This document shows, piece by piece, positions 7,889-16,799 of a DNA stretch of 64,000 nucleotides (position 1 is its first letter; each line of letters opens with the position of its first letter). The DNA lies in contig JAWLHU010000006.1 of NCBI GenBank assembly GCA_041690255.1, positions 124,001 to 188,000 on the forward strand, in the 5' to 3' direction. Position numbers and translations under genes: made by a program. The notes under the pieces were generated by a model that worked only from the letters and a program-made list of their open reading frames with translations, did no database searches and was not told the DNA's origin. The stretch comes from JAWLHU01 sp041690255 (lineage in GTDB: Bacteria > Bacillota > Sulfobacillia > Symbiobacteriales > Symbiobacteriaceae).

Positions 7889-8353
7889 ATGATGATCACT
7901 CAAATCGGGGGTGTCCCGATGGATGCAGATCGTACGGCGCCTTACATGCCGCGGCTCGAAGAGGCCTTCAACAAGATGATTCGCTTCATGAACTCGTCTT
8001 CGACCTCGTATCAGAGTGTCGCGCCGGGACCCTTGCTCTCGGGCAGTCAGCGCATTGTGCTGCGCGCCCTGATCAACAACGGTCCCTTCCAGGTCTCCGA
8101 GGTGGCGAATCAGCTGGGGGTCACGCTGAGCGCCGCCACAGGGCTTGTGGACCGGCTGGTCAAGGCCAGGCTGGTCACCCGGGAGCGCGATCAGGAAGAC
8201 CGGCGGGTGGTCTGGGTCAAGATCACCACCGAGGGGGAAGAGGCGGTCAGAGCCGCAGAGGAGCGCCGGCGGGCTGCATTCCGCGAGATGGTTCAGAACC
8301 TGAACGAGGGCGAACTGGCCCAGCTCTGTGACATGCTCGAGCGCATGTGGTAG
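7889..8353 (+). CDS. MarR family transcriptional regulator
   Basis: 154 residues if started at 7889; an in-frame ATG at 7919 (MDADRTAPYM) is an alternative, and the ribosome site GGGGAGTG favours the first. The centre is a winged helix: SGSQRIVLRALINNGPFQVS, recognition helix around VTLSAATGLVDRLVKARLVT, and the wing RDQEDRRVVWVKIT with the conserved D-x-R-R of MarR proteins. Ends are helical for dimerisation. It probably represses its own promoter through the palindrome at 7837-7848. The ligand is unknown; the small membrane protein gene 120 bases downstream is a candidate second target. Confidence 0.9.
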   Translation: MMITQIGGVPMDADRTAPYMPRLEEAFNKMIRFMNSSSTSYQSVAPGPLLSGSQRIVLRALINNGPFQVSEVANQLGVTLSAATGLVDRLVKARLVTRERDQEDRRVVWVKITTEGEEAVRAAEERRRAAFREMVQNLNEGELAQLCDMLERMW

Positions 8354-8474
8354 GGAAACCGTCACATTCCCGGCAGGAGTTCGTCGAAATGAGGCGAATT
8401 TCGCCCATGCGGTCGGATCCGCACAGGGGATTTGGTGAGAGTTTGAGGGAGTAGTCAGTGGGGGGAACGGGTCT

Positions 8475-8819
8475 ATGGTTCACACGATCATCTGGTTGAC
8501 TGTTCTGGGGGTTGCGTTGCTCGTTCCGAACGTCATTGCTGTCCGCTTCGCCCTCCTGGGGGTTGGCGATGCACCGGCAGTGGTCTCGGTCCCGGCTCAG
8601 GCTCCGGCGGCTGAACGGCGCAGGATCGCCTGGTCCTCGCCCAAGTTCGTTCGGTTTGGCTACCTGTGGAAGGCGCTCAGCCCGATCGTTCTCGGTGTCG
8701 CCGTCGTCATGGGTATGGCCCAGGGTGGCGCCCTCGGCTACGGGATCATGCTCCTCGGCCTGCTGAACCTGATCTTCGGCTTCCTCGGCTGGGATGCGTA
8801 CATTCCCGGCAAGAAGTAG
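8475..8819 (+). CDS. Small membrane protein, unknown function
   Basis: 114 residues. Two or three hydrophobic segments: residues 5-30 (IIWLTVLGVALLVPNVIAV), 65-83 (LSPIVLGVAVVMGMAQGG) and 85-103 (GIMLLGLLNLIFGFLGW), separated by a polar linker with Ala/Pro. No family recognised. ATG at 8475 follows a GGGGGGAA site. It is transcribed in the same direction as the marR gene with a 120-base gap and could belong to the same transcript. Confidence 0.65.
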   Translation: MVHTIIWLTVLGVALLVPNVIAVRFALLGVGDAPAVVSVPAQAPAAERRRIAWSSPKFVRFGYLWKALSPIVLGVAVVMGMAQGGALGYGIMLLGLLNLIFGFLGWDAYIPGKK

Positions 8820-8834
8820 GTCTTATCTCAAACA

Positions 8835-8872
8835 AGGGGGCCGGGGCGGAGTGCCACGGCCCTCTCCTTCTG
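8835..8872 (+). terminator. Likely terminator before hemZ
   Basis: AGGGGGCCG (8835-8843) pairs with CGGCCCTCT (8857-8865), followed by a T/C-rich stretch. The stem has a wobble or mismatch and the T-run is interrupted. Confidence 0.45.
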
Positions 8873-8912
8873 TTCTGCGATCGGGTATGCTAGGGATTGA
8901 GGTGGGGTTCTG

Positions 8913-10469
8913 GTGAGCAGCATTCTCTTGCGGGGCAACAGCCCTGTGTTTGGATCGGACTTGAAGCAGTTGGGGCACGTCTTCTTCCCCGGCGAGGAGA
9001 TCTCGGTGCTCGTTCCATCGGCAGATGGTGCCATGCCCGATGCGGGGGCGCCGATCTGGCTGGTCGATGTGGAAGCGATCCCGGCAGGGCTTTCCTGGCG
9101 GGTCTCGGTTCGCGCCCGGGGGCCGGAAGGCGCCACGCAGGAGGAAGCGAGCCTGGAGCAGGGGGCCGCCGAGTCCCCGCGCACCTTCGAGCACCGGCTG
9201 CGCCGGCTGGCCAAGGGGCTCCTGATCGATGCGGTAGCCCCGCTGGTGGGCTTCCGGCCTGGCTGGGGGATCCTGACCGGGGTCCGGCCCACCAAGCTGG
9301 TCCATCAGATGCTGGATGGGGGTGTGGCCGACCCGTATGCCCTCCTGACCGGCGAGTACCGGCTCTCCCCCGAGAAGGCTGCCCTGGTGACCGGGGTGGC
9401 CCAGCTACAGCGCCCCTACCTGAACCGGGACCCCCGGGCGATCTCGCTCTATGTGGGCGTTCCGTTCTGCCCCTCGATCTGCTCCTTCTGCTCCTTCTCG
9501 ATCTACCCGATCAACGAGCACCGGGGCCAGGTCTCACCCTTCCTGGAGGCCCTGGGCCGGGAGATGGAGATCGTGGGCAACGCAATCCGCGACCTGGGTC
9601 TGCGGGTCCAGACGATCTACTTCGGCGGGGGCACACCGACCAGCCCGAAGGATGAGGACTTCGCCTGGATGCTCCAGCGGGCCGGGGAGACGCTGCTGAA
9701 GGGCCAGACGCCCGAGGAGTACACCGTGGAGGCGGGCCGGCCCGAGACCTTCACCCGGGCCAAGCTGGACGCCATGGCGGCCGCGGGGGTGACGCGGGTC
9801 AGCGTCAACCCGCAGACGACCGTCCAGGCGACGCTGCTCCATCTGGGGCGGATCCATACGGTGGAGAAGTTCTACCGGGCCTATGATCTGGTCCGGTCGC
9901 ATCCGCACCCGTTCATCGTGAACACCGATATCATTATTGGGCTACCGGGGGAGGGGCCGGATGAGGTCACCTACACCCTGAACGACATGCGCCGGCTTGC
10001 GCCGGACAACCTGACCGTCCATACGCTGGCGATCAAGCGGGGCTCCCGGCTTCACCAGCAGGAGGGGGCGGCTGCCGAGGCCCTGCGGGCCCTCACCCCG
10101 GCGGAGGCGGAGCAACTGGTGCACGACGCCGCCCAGACCGCCCGGGCTATGGGGCAGCACCCCTATTACCTCTACCGGCAGAAGTTCATGGTCGGATCGC
10201 TGGAGAATGTGGGCTACTCCCTGCCGGGCAAGGAGTCGCTCTACAACATTCAGATGATGGAGGAACGGCAGACGGTGATCGGCCTGGGTGGCGGGGCGAC
10301 ATCCAAATGGTACAAGCCGCTGGGTGCGAACCGGGGCTGGCTGCTGAAGGCGCCGGACAACCCGAATGAGCCCCTGGCCTACACCGAGCGGGCCGAGCTG
10401 CTGGCCGGGCGGAAGGCAACGGAGCTTCGCCTGATCTACGGGGAGCAGGCGGGCGTAACGCTGGGTTAA
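8913..10469 (+). CDS. hemZ: HemZ-like radical SAM protein (coproporphyrinogen III dehydrogenase family)
   Basis: 518 residues. A long N-terminal domain precedes the radical SAM core, as in Bacillus HemZ. The motif GVRPTKLVHQML, characteristic of HemZ, is near residue 125. The [4Fe-4S] cysteines are in CPSICSFCSF (CX3CX2C), followed by IYFGGGTPTSP and the Glu of EYTVEAGRPE. The enzyme class converts coproporphyrinogen III to protoporphyrinogen IX without oxygen, although HemZ-type proteins have not all been proven to do so. GTG at 8913 follows GAGGTGG. It stands alone between a hairpin and the lipid kinase gene; no other heme genes are nearby. Confidence 0.88.
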   Translation: MSSILLRGNSPVFGSDLKQLGHVFFPGEEISVLVPSADGAMPDAGAPIWLVDVEAIPAGLSWRVSVRARGPEGATQEEASLEQGAAESPRTFEHRLRRLAKGLLIDAVAPLVGFRPGWGILTGVRPTKLVHQMLDGGVADPYALLTGEYRLSPEKAALVTGVAQLQRPYLNRDPRAISLYVGVPFCPSICSFCSFSIYPINEHRGQVSPFLEALGREMEIVGNAIRDLGLRVQTIYFGGGTPTSPKDEDFAWMLQRAGETLLKGQTPEEYTVEAGRPETFTRAKLDAMAAAGVTRVSVNPQTTVQATLLHLGRIHTVEKFYRAYDLVRSHPHPFIVNTDIIIGLPGEGPDEVTYTLNDMRRLAPDNLTVHTLAIKRGSRLHQQEGAAAEALRALTPAEAEQLVHDAAQTARAMGQHPYYLYRQKFMVGSLENVGYSLPGKESLYNIQMMEERQTVIGLGGGATSKWYKPLGANRGWLLKAPDNPNEPLAYTERAELLAGRKATELRLIYGEQAGVTLG

Positions 10470-10552
10470 GGTCGTGTCGGACCCGTTCCGGATCGGGCCG
10501 CTCTGTGCTATCATGAGGCGCGTGAGACTCGTTCGCCGAGGAGGCCGCCCCC

Positions 10553-11437
10553 GTGCAGTTTCAGCGTATTGCCGTCATCTACAACCCGAACTCGGGGCGT
10601 CCCCGGGAGCGACAGGGAGCGATCGCCGAGTTTACCAGACTGCTGGAGGCAGAGGGCCGGACCGTGACGATCTGCCCGACCGAGCGGCCGAACCATGCGA
10701 CAGAGCTGGCACGGGAGCGGGTGGCGGAGCGATACGACCTGATCATCGCCTACGGTGGCGACGGCACCATGAACGAGGTGCTGCAGGGCGTGGTCGGCTC
10801 CCAGGCGACTCTGGGCTTCTGGCCGGGCGGGACCGCCAACGTCCTGGCGGCTGAGATCCGCTTCCCGTCCCGGATCGAGGAGGTGGTCCGCCGGATCCTT
10901 GCCGGCAAGACGGTGAACGTGACCGTGGGCCGGGCGAATCAGCGCTACTTCCTCCTTATGGCAGGCGTCGGGCTGGATGCCGCCGTGGCGGGCTCGGTCG
11001 ACCCCTGGATGAAGAAGCGGTATGGCAAGGCCGCCTTCGGGGTGGCGGGTCTGAGGTTCATCTGGCGGTGGGATCTGGCGCCTTTCCGGGTCCGCCTCTC
11101 CAGTGAGGAGGAGATCGTGGGGCGCTTCGTGGTAGCAGGCAACGGCCACTCCTACGGGGGCGGTCTCCAACTGACCCCGCGGGCTGAGCTGACCGACCCC
11201 TACCTGGACCTCTGCATCTTCACATCGGATTCCCGGGGCGATTACCTGCGCTATGCCCTGGCGGCAGTCCTGGGGCTGCACCGGGAGATGCCGGGTGTGA
11301 TCTACCGGAAGGTGAAGTCCTGCCGGCTCTCCGGCGCTGCCCGCGAGGATGCGCCCGTCCAATTGGACGGCGAGGTGGTGGGGCGGCTGCCGGTCACCCT
11401 GGAGGCGCTGCCCAACGCCCTGCGGCTGCTTGTTTGA
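10553..11437 (+). CDS. Diacylglycerol/lipid kinase family protein (DagK/YegS type)
   Basis: 294 residues, usual for bacterial DagK/YegS lipid kinases. The nucleotide-binding loop is at the start: YNPNSGR near residue 10 and GGDGTMNEVLQGV near residue 65, followed by GFWPGGTANVLA. The C-terminal beta-sandwich contains GNGHSYGGGLQLTPRAELTD and the closing QLDGEVVG motif. The family phosphorylates diacylglycerol or related lipids at the membrane. GTG at 10553 is preceded by GAGGAGG. It is 84 bases downstream of hemZ; TGCTATCAT just ahead resembles an extended -10, so it may have its own promoter. Confidence 0.9.
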   Translation: MQFQRIAVIYNPNSGRPRERQGAIAEFTRLLEAEGRTVTICPTERPNHATELARERVAERYDLIIAYGGDGTMNEVLQGVVGSQATLGFWPGGTANVLAAEIRFPSRIEEVVRRILAGKTVNVTVGRANQRYFLLMAGVGLDAAVAGSVDPWMKKRYGKAAFGVAGLRFIWRWDLAPFRVRLSSEEEIVGRFVVAGNGHSYGGGLQLTPRAELTDPYLDLCIFTSDSRGDYLRYALAAVLGLHREMPGVIYRKVKSCRLSGAAREDAPVQLDGEVVGRLPVTLEALPNALRLLV

Positions 11438-11469
11438 CTCTCCTCGTCGTGAAATGTCGCACAGGCTGC

Positions 11470-11498
11470 TTGACAGGTGAGCCGGAACCCAGTACAAT
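11470..11498 (+). promoter_or_regulatory. Promoter of the hisS-aspS transcript
   Basis: TTGACA (11470-11475), 17-base spacer, TACAAT (11493-11498). It sits just ahead of the T-box leader, with transcription expected to begin near 11505. Confidence 0.75.
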
Positions 11499-11504
11499 CC
11501 CATC

Positions 11505-11800
11505 TCAAAGGCGATGATGGGAAAAGTACCCGACAGGCCCCCTGCAGAGAGCTTGCCACCTGGTGAAAGGCAAGCGGGAAGGCGGCGGCGAAAAGACACG
11601 ACCCTGAGCTGCGCCTCCGAAGGCCCGTCTGCACGGGTTGGGTAAGAGGCGACGGAGACTCCCGCCGTTATCAGAGGGAGGGGGCCAGACCGATCCGGCC
11701 GGCCCTATGAAGTGGATGTCTGCCCGGGTGGTGGGCATCAACGTGGGTGGCACCGCGAGCCTTGCGCTCGTCCCATGATTGGGACGGGTGCTTTTTATTT
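11505..11800 (+). promoter_or_regulatory. T-box leader of hisS (His specifier CAC)
   Basis: This untranslated leader should bind uncharged tRNA-His and switch off premature termination. The T-box sequence GGGTGGCACCGCG is at 11745-11757 and is followed directly by the terminator hairpin. Stem I features are visible: AGTA within 11536-11542, GAGAGCTTGCC pairing with GGCAAGC around 11547-11577, and in the 3' strand of Stem I the codon CAC at 11597-11599, the His specifier expected for a gene that encodes histidyl-tRNA synthetase. The leader is ~300 bases, a normal size. The specifier was chosen by position and by agreement with the downstream gene. Confidence 0.92.
11767..11798 (+). terminator. 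Regulated terminator of the T-box leader
   Basis: CTCGTCCCA (11767-11775), loop TGAT, TGGGACGGG (11780-11788), then CTTTTTATTTT. The competing antiterminator would use the T-box sequence just upstream. Confidence 0.85.
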
Positions 11801-11949
11801 TGTCGTGAGCCAGCTGGGTGGCTCTGCAAGGGGGTGCATGCAGACCGTGAGCTCTGAGGATTATCACCATTGCGTGGCGCCGCTGGAGTATGCGGTGCTG
11901 AATGGATCCGCTGTTTCCACTCAGATGTTTTAGCAAGGAGAGGATCTCT

Positions 11950-13242
11950 GTGGCGATCCAGGCCGCCAAGGGTTTCAACGACGTCCTGCCAGGCGAGCAG
12001 TTCGGCTGGCTCGACTCCTACCGGTGGCAGAAGCTCGAGGCGGTCTTCCGCGAGGTTGCCCACCTCTATGGCTATCAGGAACTCCGCCCGCCCATGGTCG
12101 AGTATGTCGACCTCTTCATTCACGGGGTGGGCTCCACGACCGACATTGTCAGCAAGGAGATGTTCAACATCGTCCCCCGGGGCGATGACACCGACCCCCG
12201 TCGCATGGCGATGCGGCCTGAGTTCACAGCCGGCCTTGTCCGGGCCTATCTCGAAAACGGCCTCCCCAACACCCCCCAGCCGACGAAGATCTTCGCTTAC
12301 GGCCCGGCCTTCCGCTACGAGAACGTACAGAAGGGCCGCTTCCGTGGCTTCAACCAGATCGACGTGGAGGTCTTCGGGGCCCAGGACCCGGCGGTCGACG
12401 CTGAGGTCATCAAAATGGGGATCGACATCGTCGGCAAGACGGGTCTGACCGGTCTGGTCGTTTCGATCAACTCGATCGGCTGCCCCAACTGCCGGCCCAA
12501 GTACCGGGAGGCGCTCCAGGAGCACTTCCGCCCGCACCTGGCCGAACTCTGCGAGGACTGCAACACCCGCGTCGACAAGAATCCGCTCCGGATTCTGGAC
12601 TGCAAGAAGGATGCCCGGCACCCGGCTCAGAAGGATGCGCCGGTCGGCCTGGACTACCTCTGCGACGAGTGCAAGGTGCACTGGGAGGGGCTTCAGGGGC
12701 ATCTCACGGCCATGGGGATCCCGTACCAGATCGACACCCGGATCGTGCGAGGCCTGGATTACTACACCAAGACGGTCTTCGAGGTGATCCACCCCAAGCT
12801 GGGCGCCCAGGGCACCCTCTGGGGCGGCGGTCGCTACGACGGCCTGATCGAGACCGTGGGTGGCAAGCCGACCCCCGGCGTCGGCTTCGGCATGGGCATG
12901 GAGCGGGTGCTCATGGTCCTGCAGGAGGAGGGGCTTCTGGAGGCCTTCCAGGACCGACCCCGCATGGATGCCTTTGTCGCCACCATGGGCGAGGTCGCCC
13001 GGCCCGTCGGCCTGAGGCTGCTCTACGAGCTGCGCTCCGCCGGCATCTCCGCCGACCTGGACTACCTGGGGCGCAGCCTCAAGGCCCAGATGAAGCTGGC
13101 CGGCAAGCAGAGCGCCCGCTACGTGATCATCCTCGGTGAGAATGAGGTCCAGAGCGGCGTGGCCGCAGTGAAGAACATGGATGCCGGCACCCAGGAGAGC
13201 GTGCCGCTGACCGACATCATCTCGCATATTCGGAGGGCATAG
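11950..13242 (+). CDS. hisS: Histidyl-tRNA synthetase
   Basis: 430 residues, a typical class II HisRS, which charges tRNA-His with histidine. Visible motifs: GFNDVLP at the N-terminus (motif 1 region), FRYENVQKGRFRGFNQIDVE around residue 120 (motif 2), and the HisRS signature RGLDYYTKTVFEV near residue 260, then GGGRYDGL and GFGMGMERVLM (motif 3). The C-terminal anticodon-binding domain starts after residue ~330. A Cys-rich insertion (CPNC, CEDC, CDEC) at residues ~180-240 may bind zinc; such inserts are seen in some HisRS. GTG at 11950 follows AAGGAGAGG; a frame extended to 11902 has no ribosome site. Expression is set by the T-box leader. aspS follows after 6 bases. Confidence 0.97.
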   Translation: MAIQAAKGFNDVLPGEQFGWLDSYRWQKLEAVFREVAHLYGYQELRPPMVEYVDLFIHGVGSTTDIVSKEMFNIVPRGDDTDPRRMAMRPEFTAGLVRAYLENGLPNTPQPTKIFAYGPAFRYENVQKGRFRGFNQIDVEVFGAQDPAVDAEVIKMGIDIVGKTGLTGLVVSINSIGCPNCRPKYREALQEHFRPHLAELCEDCNTRVDKNPLRILDCKKDARHPAQKDAPVGLDYLCDECKVHWEGLQGHLTAMGIPYQIDTRIVRGLDYYTKTVFEVIHPKLGAQGTLWGGGRYDGLIETVGGKPTPGVGFGMGMERVLMVLQEEGLLEAFQDRPRMDAFVATMGEVARPVGLRLLYELRSAGISADLDYLGRSLKAQMKLAGKQSARYVIILGENEVQSGVAAVKNMDAGTQESVPLTDIISHIRRA

Positions 13243-13248
13243 ATCATC

Positions 13249-15048
13249 ATGAGCGAGTCCATTCACGGCATGAAACGCACCGTCTTCTGCGGCGAGGTGA
13301 CCGAATCACTGATCGGGCAGGTTGTGACGGTGAACGGCTGGGTCCAGCGCCGGCGCGACCATGGCGCCCTGATCTTCATGGATCTGCGTGACCGGACCGG
13401 CATGGTCCAGGTCGTCTTTGACTCCGAGGAGGCCGCTGGGATCTTCAAGAAGGCGGAGCAGGTGCGCAGCGAGTTCGTCATCGCGGTGCGCGGCAAGCTG
13501 GTCCATCGGGCGCCGGAGGCGGTCAACCCGAACATGGCCACCGGGCAGTTCGAGATCCGGGCGACCGAACTGGCGATCCTGAACGCGGCCAAGACCCCGC
13601 CCTTCTACATCCAGGACGATGTAGATGTGGATGAGCTGGTCCGCCTGAAGTATCGCTACCTTGATCTGCGCCGCCCGGAGATGCAGCGGAACCTGATCCT
13701 CCGCCACCGGGTGACCAAGTCGACCCGCGACTTCTTCGATGCGCACAAGTTCATCGAAATCGAGACCCCCATGCTGACCAAGTCGACCCCCGAGGGCGCC
13801 CGCGACTACCTGGTCCCCTCCCGGGTCAATCCCGGCAAGTTCTATGCCCTGCCCCAGTCCCCGCAGCTCTTCAAGCAGCTCTCGATGGTCGCCGGCCTGG
13901 AGCGGTACGTCCAGATCGTCCGCTGCTTCCGGGACGAGGACCTGCGGGCCGACCGGCAGCCGGAGTTCACCCAGATCGATGTGGAGATGTCCTTCGTCGA
14001 GCGCGACGATGTCCTCGGGCTGATGGAACAGCTCGTGACGAAGGTCTTCAAGGACGCGCTGGATGTGGACCTGCAGTCACCGTTCCGCCGCATGTCCTAC
14101 GCCGAGGCCATGGAGAAGTACGGCTCGGACAAGCCGGACCTCCGCTTCGGCATGGAGTTCGTGAACATTGGCGATATCGCTGCGAACTGCGGCTTCGGCG
14201 TCTTCAAGGGCGCCGTCGAGGCCGGGGGCCAGGTGAAGGGGATCAACGCCAAGGGCTGCGGCGGGTACTCCCGCAAGCAGATCGACGAGCTGACCGAGCT
14301 GGTCAAGACTTACAAGGCGAAGGGCCTGGCCTATATCGCAATCAGCGAGAGCGGCGAGCTGAAGTCGACCTTCACCAAGTTCCTGACCGAGGAGCAGACG
14401 GCGGAGCTGGTCTCTCGCCTGGATGGCAAGCCCGGCGACCTGCTGCTCTTCGTGGCCGACCAGCCCGCTGTCGTGGCTGCCGCCCTGGGCGCCCTGCGCC
14501 TGGAGATGGGCAACCGGCTGGGGCTGCGCAGGGCGGACGACTTCAACCTGCTCTGGGTCGTCGACTTCCCGCTCCTGGAGTGGGACGAGGAGGAGTCCCG
14601 CTTCGTGGCGGTGCATCATCCGTTCACCTCGCCGCATCCCGACGACCTGGCGACGGTCTTCAAGGAGGGGGCGACCCGGGAGGAACTGGCGGCGGTCCGC
14701 GCCAACGCCTACGACCTGGTCCTGAACGGCACGGAGTTGGGTGGCGGCTCGATTCGAATCTTCCAGCGCCAGCTGCAGAACCGCATGTTCGAGCTGCTGG
14801 GCTTCAGCGCCGAGGAGGCGCAGGCCAAGTTCGGCTTCCTGCTGGACGCCTTCGAGTACGGCGCCCCGCCCCATGGTGGCATCGCCTTTGGTCTGGACCG
14901 GTTCGTCATGCTCCTGGCCGGACGGCAGTCGATCCGCGACGTGATCGCCTTCCCGAAGACGGCCAAGGCGACCGACCTGATGACCGAAGCCCCCGGCGAT
15001 GTGGCGGAGAAGCAGTTGAAGGAGTTGCACATCAAGTCTGAGGCGTAG
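13249..15048 (+). CDS. aspS: Aspartyl-tRNA synthetase
   Basis: 599 residues, the length of the bacterial-type AspRS. Order of domains: N-terminal OB-fold anticodon-binding domain (VNGWVQRRRDHGALIFMDLR), class II core with FIEIETPMLTKSTPEGARDY, motif 2 FRDEDLRADRQPEFTQIDVE, the GAD insertion domain at roughly residues 290-420, and motif 3 GIAFGLDRFVMLLAG near the end. It charges tRNA-Asp. Its start is six bases after the hisS stop, the common hisS-aspS pairing of Firmicutes, and it shares the T-box-controlled transcript. I cannot say from sequence alone whether it is discriminating for Asp versus Asn tRNA. Confidence 0.97.
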   Translation: MSESIHGMKRTVFCGEVTESLIGQVVTVNGWVQRRRDHGALIFMDLRDRTGMVQVVFDSEEAAGIFKKAEQVRSEFVIAVRGKLVHRAPEAVNPNMATGQFEIRATELAILNAAKTPPFYIQDDVDVDELVRLKYRYLDLRRPEMQRNLILRHRVTKSTRDFFDAHKFIEIETPMLTKSTPEGARDYLVPSRVNPGKFYALPQSPQLFKQLSMVAGLERYVQIVRCFRDEDLRADRQPEFTQIDVEMSFVERDDVLGLMEQLVTKVFKDALDVDLQSPFRRMSYAEAMEKYGSDKPDLRFGMEFVNIGDIAANCGFGVFKGAVEAGGQVKGINAKGCGGYSRKQIDELTELVKTYKAKGLAYIAISESGELKSTFTKFLTEEQTAELVSRLDGKPGDLLLFVADQPAVVAAALGALRLEMGNRLGLRRADDFNLLWVVDFPLLEWDEEESRFVAVHHPFTSPHPDDLATVFKEGATREELAAVRANAYDLVLNGTELGGGSIRIFQRQLQNRMFELLGFSAEEAQAKFGFLLDAFEYGAPPHGGIAFGLDRFVMLLAGRQSIRDVIAFPKTAKATDLMTEAPGDVAEKQLKELHIKSEA

Positions 15049-15060
15049 GAGGTAGTCCCT

Positions 15061-15567
15061 ATGGCTGAGGTCCGGATTCGCATGGCCCGTGTGTCTGATG
15101 CGGAAGCGTTCTGCGAGATCATGACCCAGCCCGCGGTCTACGCCGGTACGCTGCAGGTACCCCACCAGACCCCGGAGGCCTGGCGAAAGCGGCTGGAGGG
15201 CAACGACCCGAACTTTGATTACATGCTGGTGGCGGAGGTGGACGGAAAGGTGGTGGGCACCGGTGGCATTCACCGGAATCGCCGCCCCCGCAACCTCCAC
15301 GTGGCCGGCCTCGGCATGTCGGTCCACGACGCCTACCAGGGCCAGGGTGTCGGCAAGGCGATCATGGCCGCCCTGGTGGAGGCCGCTGACAAGTGGCTGA
15401 ACATCCTGCGGATCGAATTGGAGGTCTACCCCGACAACGAGCGGGCGATCAAGCTCTACGAGTCCTTCGGATTTGAGCACGAGGGGCGCAAGCGGATGAA
15501 CGCCTTCCGCAACGGAGGGTACACCGACTCGCTGGTCATGGGCCGGATCCGCCCCGGCGCACAATAA
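15061..15567 (+). CDS. GNAT N-acetyltransferase, YhhY/AaaT-like
   Basis: 168 residues, a single GNAT domain. The acetyl-CoA loop is seen as DAYQGQGVGKAIMAALVE (Q/R-x2-G-x-G/A), followed by the helix and the typical C-terminal DNERAIKLYESFGFEHEGRKR. The phrases QPAVYAGTLQVPHQTPEAW and RNGGYTDSLVMGRI closely recall E. coli YhhY, reported to acetylate L-amino acids. ATG at 15061 lies 12 bases after aspS with GTAGGAGGTAG upstream, so it is probably the last gene of the hisS-aspS operon; a strong hairpin follows its stop. Confidence 0.87.
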   Translation: MAEVRIRMARVSDAEAFCEIMTQPAVYAGTLQVPHQTPEAWRKRLEGNDPNFDYMLVAEVDGKVVGTGGIHRNRRPRNLHVAGLGMSVHDAYQGQGVGKAIMAALVEAADKWLNILRIELEVYPDNERAIKLYESFGFEHEGRKRMNAFRNGGYTDSLVMGRIRPGAQ

Positions 15568-15572
15568 GCGAA

Positions 15573-15612
15573 AGCCCCCCTGCTGGCCGTTGGCCGGCAG
15601 GGGGGCTCTTGA
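15573..15612. terminator. Bidirectional terminator
   Basis: AGCCCCCCTGCTGGCC pairs with GGCCGGCAGGGGGGCT with a small loop; T-rich on the plus side. It ends the aspS transcript and lies between convergent genes, so it may serve the P450 gene too. Confidence 0.85.
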
Positions 15613-15614
15613 TC

Positions 15615-16799
15615 TTATCGGACAGGCACGGGCCGGGCCGTGAAGCGCAGCGGGAGCGAGCGGACCCCGTGGATCAGAATGGTGGGCAGGGGCTCCAGGA
15701 CCGCACCGGGCGCCAGCTCCCAGTCATCCAGGCGGTCCAGGAGAGCCGTAAAGGCGACACGGGCCTCCAGGCGGGCCAGCGGGGCGCCCAGGCAGAAGTG
15801 GACGCCGTGGCCGAAGGCGATGTGCGGATTGGGATTGCGGGTAATATCGAAGCGGTCGGCATCGGCGAAGACCTCCTCATCTCGGTTGGCCGAGCCCACG
15901 AAGTAGACGACTCGCTGGCCGGCCTTGATCTGGTGCCCGCCGATCTCCACATCGGCCATCGCTAACCGAATGTTAGACTGGGCCGGGGACCGGAACCGCA
16001 GGATCTCCTCGATCGCAGAGGGGAGCAGGGAGCGATCCTGCCGCAGCAGGGCGAGCTGGTCCGGGTTCTCGAGGAAGCAGCGGACACCGTTGGTGATCAG
16101 GTTGGTGGTGGTCTCGTTCCCGGCGACCAGCAGCAGGACACAGGTGTTGATCAGCTCCTGGTGGGTCAGGTGCTGTCCTTCAATCTCCGCATGGACCAGC
16201 CGGGTGATCAGGTCATCGCCAGGGTTCTGCCGGCGCTCCTCGGCAACCTCTGCCAGGTAGGCCTTCATCTCAGCGAAGGAGGCCTCCAGGTGCGGCTTCG
16301 GGGAGTAGTCACCGGTGACGAGCGCCTCAGAGGACTCGACCAGGTCGTTAGACCATTTCTTGAACTTGGCCCGCATCTCGAAGGGAATGCCGAGCATGCC
16401 GGCGATTACCCAGATCGGCAGGGGCACAGCGAAATCGCTGACCAGGTCCATCTCGCCGTTCCCGAGCACCCGGTCCAGCAGTTCGTTGGTAGTGGCCGTG
16501 ATCTGTTCCTCCATCTCCGCGATCACCTTCGGGGTGAAGGCCCGGGAGATCAGGTTGCGGAGCATGGTGTGGCGAGGCGGATCGGTGCTGATCAACGACT
16601 CCGTCAGGAACCGCTCCGGCGGAAGACCGTTGGACAGTTCGCTGGAGAAGTTGGCGTGATCGTGAAGAATCGCCCGCACATCGTTGTAGCGGTAGACGGA
16701 CCACATCCCCTGGTCGGGGTTGAAGAAGACCGGGCTATTCTTCCGCATCTGTGCAAACAAAGGGAACGGATTCAACAGCAGCTCGGCAGGCATGGACAT
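15615..16799 (-). CDS. Cytochrome P450
   Basis: 394 residues, a soluble bacterial P450. The I-helix motif AGNETTTNLI, the K-helix E-x-x-R in EEILRFRSP and the heme-binding loop FGHGVHFCLGAPLARLEA with Cys336 as the iron ligand are all present. The N-terminal region FPLFAQMRKNSPVFF and the overall layout resemble the CYP107/YjiB-like group that oxidises small molecules or polyketides. No ferredoxin or reductase gene is adjacent, so it must use partners encoded elsewhere. ATG at 16799 is chosen because AAGGAGAGG is upstream; an open frame up to 16949 has no ribosome site. The substrate cannot be inferred. Confidence 0.92.
   Translation of the reverse strand: MSMPAELLLNPFPLFAQMRKNSPVFFNPDQGMWSVYRYNDVRAILHDHANFSSELSNGLPPERFLTESLISTDPPRHTMLRNLISRAFTPKVIAEMEEQITATTNELLDRVLGNGEMDLVSDFAVPLPIWVIAGMLGIPFEMRAKFKKWSNDLVESSEALVTGDYSPKPHLEASFAEMKAYLAEVAEERRQNPGDDLITRLVHAEIEGQHLTHQELINTCVLLLVAGNETTTNLITNGVRCFLENPDQLALLRQDRSLLPSAIEEILRFRSPAQSNIRLAMADVEIGGHQIKAGQRVVYFVGSANRDEEVFADADRFDITRNPNPHIAFGHGVHFCLGAPLARLEARVAFTALLDRLDDWELAPGAVLEPLPTILIHGVRSLPLRFTARPVPVR

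Noticed and set aside
11671..13266. 531-residue open frame on the minus strand
   Set aside because: Antisense to the T-box leader and hisS; composition is His/Asp/Val-rich without domain signals.
14077..15564. 495-residue open frame on the minus strand
   Set aside because: Antisense to aspS and the acetyltransferase gene, both well supported.
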